From: an uncultured Eggerthellaceae bacterium
GTDB taxonomy: Bacteria > Actinomycetota > Coriobacteriia > Coriobacteriales > Eggerthellaceae
DNA length: 19,392 bases
Direction: 5' to 3'
Assembly: GCA_910588945.1 (NCBI GenBank)
Contig: CAJUSF010000048.1
Coordinates: 1 to 19,392 of the forward strand
This document shows positions 13,017 to 19,392 of this stretch, piece by piece; position 1 is the first letter of the stretch; every line of letters starts with the position of its first letter. Under the pieces are notes generated by a model. That model searched no databases. It was not told where the DNA came from and worked only from the letters and a program-made list of their open reading frames with translations. Made by a program: the position numbers and the translations under genes.

Positions 13017-14843
13017 ATGGCACGGGATACCAATTCAGTGTTCAGCTCCAAAGACCCGAAAGAGGGCTTGAAAGAGCTCTTCAAGGGGCAGATATTCGAC
13101 GATATCCATATGGATCAAAAGCTCAGTCCGTTGAGCTTGGTCGCTGCGGTCTTTTTCGTGATCGCGGCGGTTTTTCTTTTGCGTCTTGTGTTCTTGCAGG
13201 TGATCGTGTCGGATCACTATACGGCTATGGCGCAGGAGACGCGCACCATCAACTTCAACACAACACCACGTCGCGGCACTATCTATGACCGAAACGGCGT
13301 CGTCCTTGCGGTGAGCGTCGATGCCACTTCGATCTATTGCAATCCGCACGAGGTCAAAGATCCGCGTACCGAGGCATATATGATCGCCAAGGTTCTAGGT
13401 GGTGAGATCGAGGATTATCTGCCTTCGCTCGAGAACAAAGAAACGCAGCTCTATGATCCTGATACCGGTGAGCTAGTGCTTGATGAGGAGACGGGCGATC
13501 CTGTGATGGTGAACGTCACGTTCTCCTATATCAAGCGCCAAGCAGACACAGAACTTGCGCAAAAGGTGAAAGAGCTCGATCTTCCCGGAGTGTACTTTAC
13601 GCCTGATACGCGCCGCGAGTACCCCAACGGTGCCATTGGCGGTCAGGTGATCGGCGTGTGCGACATCGATGGGAACGGCATCACCGGACTTGAGTTGCAA
13701 TACGATGAGATACTTCGCGGAACGCCCGGTAAATACTCTGCCGAGCGCGGCGAGAAGGGAACACCCATACCCGGCGGCGTGATAATCGATGAGCCTGCGA
13801 TAGACGGAGAGGACATCATGATCTCTCTTGACATCAATCTGCAGGATACCGTCGAGCGTGCGCTTGCCGAGGGCATTGCGCCATATGAGGCGAAGAAGGG
13901 CTCCTCGGTCGTGATGGATTCCGCCACAGGTGAGATCTATGCGATTTGCTCTTTTCCCTATCTCGATCCCAACGATCTTGAGAACTCGCTCATCGGATCG
14001 GAGAATCTCACTGCTATCACGCAGCCTTACGAGCCCGGTTCCATTTTCAAGTCGATAAGCGCGCTTGCAGTTCTCGAGCAGGGGGCTGTCGAGCCGACGG
14101 ATGCGATCTGGTGTCCGGCGAAGCTTCCGGCCGATGAATACGAGATCAAGGACGCTCATGCCAGAGGCGATGTCTATATGACGTTCGAGACGATATTGAA
14201 CCAGTCGTCCAATGTCGGCATCTCGCTTGCCACCGAGAAGGCGGGATTTCAATACCTCAACGAGATCATTTCGCGTTTGAAGATACTGGAGAAGACCGGT
14301 GTAGATTATCCCGGCGAGGTGGCGGGCATCATGGAGGACTTCTCCTCATGGGCCAAGGTCACAGGCTACAACATCAGCTTCGGGCAGGGCATCACCGCAT
14401 CTCCGCTTCAGATGGTTCGCGCATATGGGGCGATTTGCAACGACGGCGTGTTGACTACTCCGCATTTCCTCCTTTCGAAGCCTCAAACGGGAACTTGGGA
14501 GGAATATGAGAGCGAGAAGGTGATCGACGATATGGAGGCGCTCGCGAAGCTCAAATCGATGATGCGCGGCGTGGTCTCTTCCGGTACGGGCAAGAATGCC
14601 AACATCGATGGCTATAAGGTGGTCGGGAAAACGTCTACGGCCGAGATCGCTGAGAACGGCACGTATGCCGAGAATCGTTACAATCTTTGTTTCACCGGAT
14701 TCATCGATGAGTCCAACTCCAATCTGGTGTGCTTCGTTAGCGCAAACGATGTCGTCTATGAGGGAAACGTCTCTGGCATCTTTAGCGATATAATGAGCGA
14801 AGCTATCGAGCAGTACAACATCGTTCCGAAAGCGAGCCAGTAA
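13017..14843 (+). CDS. ftsI: Penicillin-binding protein, FtsI/PBP2-type septal transpeptidase
   Basis: Cross-links septal peptidoglycan by DD-transpeptidation outside the membrane. A short cytoplasmic N-terminus is followed by one membrane helix (about 41-63), the pedestal beginning RRGTIYDRNG, and the transpeptidase domain. Catalytic Ser342 lies in EPGSIFKS (SxxK with Lys345). The second motif is SSN (397-399). The third motif is K538-T-S540 rather than the common KTG, in VVGKTSTAE. No PASTA repeats are present. Length is 608 residues. ATG 13017 is preceded by a weak ttagga site. It sits between the ftsL-like gene and murE, four bases before the latter, as in other dcw clusters. Confidence 0.95.
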   Translation: MARDTNSVFSSKDPKEGLKELFKGQIFDDIHMDQKLSPLSLVAAVFFVIAAVFLLRLVFLQVIVSDHYTAMAQETRTINFNTTPRRGTIYDRNGVVLAVSVDATSIYCNPHEVKDPRTEAYMIAKVLGGEIEDYLPSLENKETQLYDPDTGELVLDEETGDPVMVNVTFSYIKRQADTELAQKVKELDLPGVYFTPDTRREYPNGAIGGQVIGVCDIDGNGITGLELQYDEILRGTPGKYSAERGEKGTPIPGGVIIDEPAIDGEDIMISLDINLQDTVERALAEGIAPYEAKKGSSVVMDSATGEIYAICSFPYLDPNDLENSLIGSENLTAITQPYEPGSIFKSISALAVLEQGAVEPTDAIWCPAKLPADEYEIKDAHARGDVYMTFETILNQSSNVGISLATEKAGFQYLNEIISRLKILEKTGVDYPGEVAGIMEDFSSWAKVTGYNISFGQGITASPLQMVRAYGAICNDGVLTTPHFLLSKPQTGTWEEYESEKVIDDMEALAKLKSMMRGVVSSGTGKNANIDGYKVVGKTSTAEIAENGTYAENRYNLCFTGFIDESNSNLVCFVSANDVVYEGNVSGIFSDIMSEAIEQYNIVPKASQ

Positions 14844-14847
14844 TATC

Positions 14848-16419
14848 ATGGCAATAACTTGCGCAGAGCTTTTCGAGTGCATTCCGCATACGTTGATAGG
14901 CAACCCCGATGAGTCCATCAGCGGCCTGACCTGCAATTCGAATGAGGTTTCATCGGGAGATATCTTTTTTTGCATAGTGGGAACGAAGATCGACGGGCAC
15001 ACATTTGCTCAGGACGCGATCGACCGGGGCGCGAAGGTGCTCGTGTGCGAGCGCAAGATCTATCTGGCCGATTCGACCGACATCACGCTTGTTGTGGTGC
15101 CGGATTCGCGTCGCGCCATGGCTGAAGTGGCAAGTGTGTTTTACGGCCATCCGTCACAGAAGCTCAAGGTTGTGGGCATCACGGGCACGAACGGCAAGAC
15201 CACGACCACTTACCTCGTAGACCACATCGCGCGCGAGGCTGGCTACACTACAGGTCTTATAGGCACCGTCGGAAACCATATTGCTGGAATCGAGGAGAAG
15301 AGTTCGCATACGACCCCTGATTCCATTGAGTTGCAACAGCTCCTCTCGCGCATGGTGGATGCCGGCTGCGATGTCGTGGCCATGGAGGTCAGTTCGCATG
15401 CGCTTGATCTTGATCGTGTTTGGGCCACCGATTTCGCGGTCACGGGTTTTACGAATCTCACGCAGGACCATCTGGATTATCATCATACCTTCGAAGAGTA
15501 TTTCGATGTGAAGTCGCGCCTGTTCTCGAAGGACTATCCGAGCGCACGTGTTATCGGCGTGAATGAGAAATGGGGTCGTCTTCTTCTTGATAAATGCGAA
15601 GTGCAAGGCGATGACGTCATTTCGTTTGCCTCCGGCGCGCCAGATGCCGATATACATGTGGTTGATGTTGAATATATGAGCAATTCTACTAAGGTTACGC
15701 TTTCTATCTTGGGTGATCATCATACGGTCGAGTATCCGCTCACAGGAAAGTTCAATGTTGACAACGTTGCTTGCGCTATCGGTGCTTGTCTAAAGCTCGG
15801 GATCGATCTCGATGTCGTGTTGGAGGCGCTGAAGACGGCACGTTCTGTTCCGGGAAGGATGCAATATATCTCATCGGATACGCCGAGTGAGTTCAACGTG
15901 ATAGTCGACTACGCGCATACGCCCGATGCACTTAAAAAGGTGATAGCATCCGCAAAGGATGTGACCGCAGGCGATGTGATCTTGGTGTTCGGATGCGAGG
16001 GCAACCGCGATAACGGGAAGCGTCCGATCATGGGCAGGATCTCGCTCGATGCTGACAAGGTAGTGCTCACCACTGACAACACCCATATGGATGACCAGTT
16101 CAAGATAAATCAAGAGGTGCTTGCCGGCATGCTCGAGATTGCGAGTAGCGATGACATCTCGCTTGAAGGTGAAGACACAGGCGCGATGGATGCGGGTGCG
16201 ATCGGATCCGGGAATGAAGAGATGATCTCCAAGGTTACCGTGATCGGGGATAGAAGGGCTGCCATGGAGTTCGCCATGAGCATCGCCTCTCCCGGAGATA
16301 CGGTGCTCATTACAGGTAGAGGCCACGAGCAATATATGGAATACGGCAAGAAGCGTGTGTTCTTTGATGACCGTATCGAGGCTCGCGAGGCCATGGAAAA
16401 AATATTGTCAAACAGCTAG
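14848..16419 (+). CDS. murE: UDP-MurNAc-tripeptide ligase
   Basis: ATP-dependent cytoplasmic ligase adding the third amino acid to UDP-MurNAc-L-Ala-D-Glu. The P-loop is GITGTNGKTTTT (T112-T119), followed by HTTPDSIE, the carbamylated lysine Lys222 in FDVKSRLF, and ITGRGHEQY near the end. The residue that selects the amino acid lies in a motif that is DNPR in meso-diaminopimelate enzymes; here it reads D410-N-T-H-M-D-D. The substrate is therefore not settled by motif. A short Gly/Ala/Asp-rich insert follows (GAMDAGAIGSGNEE). Length is 523 residues, a little above average. The start is four bases after ftsI, with a weak ribosome site, suggesting translational coupling. Confidence 0.96.
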   Translation: MAITCAELFECIPHTLIGNPDESISGLTCNSNEVSSGDIFFCIVGTKIDGHTFAQDAIDRGAKVLVCERKIYLADSTDITLVVVPDSRRAMAEVASVFYGHPSQKLKVVGITGTNGKTTTTYLVDHIAREAGYTTGLIGTVGNHIAGIEEKSSHTTPDSIELQQLLSRMVDAGCDVVAMEVSSHALDLDRVWATDFAVTGFTNLTQDHLDYHHTFEEYFDVKSRLFSKDYPSARVIGVNEKWGRLLLDKCEVQGDDVISFASGAPDADIHVVDVEYMSNSTKVTLSILGDHHTVEYPLTGKFNVDNVACAIGACLKLGIDLDVVLEALKTARSVPGRMQYISSDTPSEFNVIVDYAHTPDALKKVIASAKDVTAGDVILVFGCEGNRDNGKRPIMGRISLDADKVVLTTDNTHMDDQFKINQEVLAGMLEIASSDDISLEGEDTGAMDAGAIGSGNEEMISKVTVIGDRRAAMEFAMSIASPGDTVLITGRGHEQYMEYGKKRVFFDDRIEAREAMEKILSNS

Positions 16420-16431
16420 GAATTCGGATCG

Positions 16432-18009
16432 ATGCTCCTCAATGCGAAACAGATACTGTTCTACACCGGCGGCCGTTACATCATAGAGCCGATCGATGCT
16501 TCTGAGATCATAAGCGATATTACGTGGGATTCGCGCGATGTCCGCGATGGTTGCCTGTTCGTGGCGCTGGTGGGGGAAAAGGTCGATGGGCATACCTTCA
16601 TCGAGTCCGCTATCAAAGCCGGTGCGCGCGCTGTGCTTGTGAATGAGGCGCCACCTGCCAATGTATGCCTGCTTGCGCGCGAGCTCGGCGTTGCGATAAT
16701 TGAGGTTCCCAACACTTATCATGCTGTGAGCGATCTGGCGCGCGAATGGCGTTCGCACATCAAAGGTACCGTGATCGGAATTACAGGCTCTTGCGGGAAG
16801 ACTTCGACGAAGAATCTCGTGCGAGATGTGGCTGCATCGAAATTTAGTGTGTGCGCTACGAAGGGAAATCAGAACAACGAGCTCGGCTGTCCGAAGACCA
16901 TTCTATCGGCCAACCCGGATTCACAGATCGTGGTCGTTGAGATGGGCATGTGTGCACTTGGTGAGATCGCGGATCTTTGTGATATCGCGCGTCCTGACTG
17001 GGGAGTGCTCACAAACGTTGGCGATTCTCATATGGAGATGCTCGGATCGCGCGAGAATATTGCTCGCGCTAAATCCGAACTGTTCGCTGCGCTTCCGATG
17101 GGCTCTGGCATTGCTTTTATCAACCCTGATGGTGATTTCACGAAGTTTGTGAAGGATGAGGCGCGCTTGACCGAGCGCAATGTGGAGTGCATCTCATACG
17201 GTGCGCTGCCTTGCGATTGCGATTGCGATAGCGATGTCGATGTCGTCGAGGATGTCGATGCTGATGCTTTGCCGAGCGAGCTTTCGAGCGAGAAGGGCTT
17301 CGGGTCTTCTGGTCGTGTTGTGTGGGCTGAAGATGTTGAGCTTGATGGCGAAGGACGTCCGCGTTTCACATTGTGTGCGAAGGGTTTTGTGAAGCTTGAT
17401 GCGGATGCTTCGACGCCGACGCTGTTCAATATGGAGCCGGATGTGGAGCGAGCGAAGTGCCACTTGAGCCTTCGTGGGATCCACAATGTGGGCAACGCCT
17501 GTGCGGCTGCTGCTGTCGGTCTTGCGCTTGGGATCGACATCGATACCGTGGCGGATGCGCTCGATCGTTCCCTTCCCGAGGCTGGTCGTATGCAGACGAT
17601 CAAGGCCCGTGAGGGCTTCACCATCATAAATGACGCATACAACGCCAATCCCGATTCAATGCGCGCTTCGCTGGCGTTGTTGTCTTCGCTTGATGTTGAG
17701 GGCAAGCGCTATGCAGTGCTCGGAGATATGGGCGAGCTTGGGGATATCTCGATCGATTGCCATAAGGGAATCGGCGCGTATGCCGCTACGCTCGATCTGG
17801 ACGTGCTCATCTGTGTTGGTGAGCTTAGCCGAAATATTGCGAGTGCGGCACGTGATGCGGGCATGCAAGACGATAAAATTATCGAAGCGGATAGTGTTGC
17901 CGATGTGCTCGATGCGATCGAAGGGCGCCTCGAGCCTGAAGATGCGGTTCTTGTGAAGGCTTCGAACTTCATGGGACTCGGGCGTGTTGTGGAAGGGCTT
18001 ACAAACTAG
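16432..18009 (+). CDS. murF: UDP-MurNAc-tripeptide-D-alanyl-D-alanine ligase
   Basis: Adds D-Ala-D-Ala to the UDP-MurNAc tripeptide, completing the pentapeptide precursor in the cytoplasm. Visible motifs are the substrate-binding DSRDVRDGCLFVAL, the P-loop GITGSCGKTSTKN, the GNQNNELGCPKTIL block and NDAYNANPDSMRASL. The central domain carries an insert of about 40 residues starting with an acidic repeat, CDCDCDSDVDVVEDVDAD (261-278), encoded by degenerate GAT-containing hexamers. The conserved segment EDVELDGEGRPRFTL resumes after it. Length is 525 residues, larger than the usual ~450. ATG 16432 lies 12 bases after murE with aggaa before it. The last base of the stop codon is the first base of the mraY start. 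Confidence 0.96.
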   Translation: MLLNAKQILFYTGGRYIIEPIDASEIISDITWDSRDVRDGCLFVALVGEKVDGHTFIESAIKAGARAVLVNEAPPANVCLLARELGVAIIEVPNTYHAVSDLAREWRSHIKGTVIGITGSCGKTSTKNLVRDVAASKFSVCATKGNQNNELGCPKTILSANPDSQIVVVEMGMCALGEIADLCDIARPDWGVLTNVGDSHMEMLGSRENIARAKSELFAALPMGSGIAFINPDGDFTKFVKDEARLTERNVECISYGALPCDCDCDSDVDVVEDVDADALPSELSSEKGFGSSGRVVWAEDVELDGEGRPRFTLCAKGFVKLDADASTPTLFNMEPDVERAKCHLSLRGIHNVGNACAAAAVGLALGIDIDTVADALDRSLPEAGRMQTIKAREGFTIINDAYNANPDSMRASLALLSSLDVEGKRYAVLGDMGELGDISIDCHKGIGAYAATLDLDVLICVGELSRNIASAARDAGMQDDKIIEADSVADVLDAIEGRLEPEDAVLVKASNFMGLGRVVEGLTN

Positions 18010-19046
18010 TGTTTGCATACTTTGCTGAATATCCGACTTTTTTGGTCTTCGTCGCGGTTGTGATGTCTGTGGTGCTCACCATGGTATTCATGCCTGCTTT
18101 CATTCGTTTTCTGCAGAATCGTCAGATCGGACAGCAGGTTCGCGATGACGGTCCGCAGACGCATCTTGTGAAGCAGGGTACTCCCACCATGGGAGGCGTC
18201 GTTATGCTGCTCGGCGTTGTTGTGACAGTGTTTCTCGTGGGGCTTCCCGACCCTGAGACGTATCTATTGCTCGGAGCGGTGGTGCTCACAGGAGTTCTCG
18301 GGCTTATTGACGATATGTCGAAAGTGGCTCACGAGCGCTCGCTTGGGCTCACCCCTAAAGCGAAGCTCATCGGGCAGTTCCTTATAGCTGGGGCGTTTAT
18401 CCTATGCGCTGTGAATGTGCTAGGTGTGGCGCCTACGGTTGATATTCCGTTCATTTACACTTTTGACCTTGGAGTTCTTACTACCACCATCCCGATCGGG
18501 GAGGACGGCATACAGATCCCGTGGCTTTATCTTATCTTCTGTCTGATACTGCTCGTGGGTCTTTGTAATGCAGTGAATCTTACGGATGGGCTTGATGGCC
18601 TTGCATCCGGCACTGTGATGATCGTAATGGTTGTCATGGCGGCGATCGCGTTTCGTGAGAACCTGCTTGAGCCTGCAATTTTCTCGGCATCGCTTGCTGG
18701 TGCGTGCGTTGGATTTCTGTGGTACAACTCCTATCCAGCTGATATCTTCATGGGCGATACCGGCTCTCTTGCGCTGGGTATGGCGCTTGGATGTTTGGCG
18801 ATCGTCACGAAGACTGAGTTTTTGGTCATCATCATTGGCGCGCTGTTCGTTGCCGAGGCACTTTCTGTGATGATCCAAGTCGCGTATTACAAGCGTACGG
18901 GAAAGCGCGTTTTCAGGATGGCGCCGCTGCACCATCATTTCGAGAAGAGCGGCTGGAGCGAGACCAAGGTGGTCGTTCGCTTCTGGATCATTTCTGGTGT
19001 GCTCGCTGCCTGCGGTTTTGCGCTGTATTTCGCGAACTCACTGTAA
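18009..19046 (+). CDS. mraY: Phospho-N-acetylmuramoyl-pentapeptide transferase
   Basis: Membrane enzyme transferring phospho-MurNAc-pentapeptide to undecaprenyl phosphate to make lipid I. About ten hydrophobic segments are seen, starting with FLVFVAVVMSVVLTMVF. Diagnostic motifs are GTPTMGGVVML, the aspartates D101-D102 in GLIDDMSK, NLTDGLDGLASG, FMGDTGSLALG and HHHFE (308-312) in the cytoplasmic loop. Length is 345 residues, normal for the family. The GTG start at 18009 overlaps the murF stop by one base (TAGTG), indicating termination-reinitiation. In most dcw clusters murD would follow; here about 350 bases of repeats run to the window end. Confidence 0.97.
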   Translation: MFAYFAEYPTFLVFVAVVMSVVLTMVFMPAFIRFLQNRQIGQQVRDDGPQTHLVKQGTPTMGGVVMLLGVVVTVFLVGLPDPETYLLLGAVVLTGVLGLIDDMSKVAHERSLGLTPKAKLIGQFLIAGAFILCAVNVLGVAPTVDIPFIYTFDLGVLTTTIPIGEDGIQIPWLYLIFCLILLVGLCNAVNLTDGLDGLASGTVMIVMVVMAAIAFRENLLEPAIFSASLAGACVGFLWYNSYPADIFMGDTGSLALGMALGCLAIVTKTEFLVIIIGALFVAEALSVMIQVAYYKRTGKRVFRMAPLHHHFEKSGWSETKVVVRFWIISGVLAACGFALYFANSL

Positions 19047-19093
19047 GCCCATTGGCAATCATTTCTATAGGTTAAGGCGAAGCGTTCTCGTAG

Positions 19094-19118
19094 ATGCGTA
19101 TCCGTTCTTGATGCGCAC
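19094..19118. repeat. REP-like hairpin, right-end copy 1
   Basis: Nine-base arms (19094-19102 with 19110-19118) pair with one mismatch and one wobble around the 7-nt loop cgttctt. It is preceded by cgtag. It corresponds to hairpin a of the hydA-mraZ spacer. Confidence 0.65.
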
Positions 19119-19150
19119 ATTTGGCACCCGAGGAAACGCGAACTTCGTAG

Positions 19151-19175
19151 GTGCGCATGCGCTCTTCATGCGCAC
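19151..19175. repeat. REP-like hairpin, right-end copy 2
   Basis: A perfect 9-bp stem gtgcgcatg/catgcgcac encloses the 7-nt loop cgctctt, and cgtag precedes it. The stem is identical to hairpin b at 10438-10462. The interval to copy 1 also matches the a-b interval, so a unit of about 90 bp has been duplicated. Confidence 0.8.
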
Positions 19176-19192
19176 ATCTGCAGGTTTGGATG

Positions 19193-19280
19193 GAAATGCT
19201 TGCCGAGATACTTAGTCGCTCAAACAGTCCTCGGCTTACGCCTGCGGAACTCGCTTTATAAGCACCTCGGCAAGCATTTC
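19193..19280. repeat. Palindrome E3', inverted copy of E3
   Basis: Arms 19193-19214 and 19259-19280 pair with two mismatches. The central segment is nearly identical to the reverse complement of 598-641. One arm pair differs from E3 by a compensated change (A-T at 582/657 against C-G at 19199/19274). Lying directly after mraY, this strong stem could also reduce read-through, but no T run supports a terminator call. Confidence 0.8.
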
Positions 19281-19300
19281 TCGCAACAATAAGGCTTTCA

Positions 19301-19392
19301 TGATGCCGAGGGTTCTTATCCTTGGCTTCGAACTTCAAAATCTGTGATTTTCTATATCACAGATTTCTCGTTCTGCAGAATCGGATTGCGAA
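19301..19392. repeat. Palindrome E2', inverted copy of E2, cut by the window end
   Basis: The left outer arm 19301-19314 is identical to that of E2. The inner arms 19338-19348 and 19356-19366 are identical to the E2 inner stem. The internal motifs appear on the opposite strand (ttggcttcg at 19322-19330, ctgcagaatc at 19373-19382), showing that the copy is inverted. Differences from E2 lie mostly in the 7-nt loop. The right outer arm is beyond the window. Confidence 0.8.

Overview
The window looks like a piece of a chromosome from an anaerobic actinomycete of class Coriobacteriia (order Eggerthellales is my best guess). I infer this from moderate-to-high GC, frequent GTG starts, the mraZ-rsmH-ftsL-ftsI-murE-murF-mraY order and the general look of the proteins; I cannot name a species. 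All protein-coding genes I accept are on the + strand, and all appear intact.

Layout. Positions 1-1297 hold no protein gene. Most of it is packed with inverted repeats: several large palindromes with an outer stem, an inner stem and conserved internal motifs, a 42-bp tandem duplication and several small hairpins. Next come tRNA-Arg(CCG) and tRNA-Glu(UUC), followed by a housekeeping stretch: a TrmA/RlmD-type RNA uracil methyltransferase lacking its usual Fe-S cysteines, a cyclophilin peptidyl-prolyl isomerase, a TPR protein with one membrane anchor, and nucleoside diphosphate kinase, closed by a clear intrinsic terminator at 5952-5981.

Positions 6145-10335 are a four-gene hydBGDA operon for a cytoplasmic sulfhydrogenase-type (group 3b-like) [NiFe] hydrogenase: HydB (Fe-S electron transfer), HydG (FAD/NAD(P) module), HydD (small subunit) and HydA (NiFe large subunit). 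HydA stops right after the last active-site motif, so it has no C-terminal peptide to be cleaved. No hyp maturation genes are in the window. A spacer of about 620 bp follows; it carries an array of short REP-like hairpins and then a promoter embedded in tandem MraZ-type boxes.

Positions 10960-19046 are the first part of a division and cell-wall (dcw) cluster: mraZ, rsmH, an ftsL-like gene, ftsI (PBP), murE, murF and mraY. The genes are tightly packed, and murF/mraY overlap by one base. Together they cover transcriptional control, 16S rRNA methylation, the septal transpeptidase, addition of residue 3 and of D-Ala-D-Ala to the UDP-MurNAc peptide, and formation of lipid I. MurE lacks the classical meso-diaminopimelate DNPR motif.

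After mraY the window ends in another repeat block (19090-19392) that holds the same REP hairpins and, in inverted orientation and order, the same two large palindromes seen near the left end. The main candidate for something undescribed is this repeat family: dispersed, structure-conserving nested palindromes whose stems differ while internal motifs stay constant.
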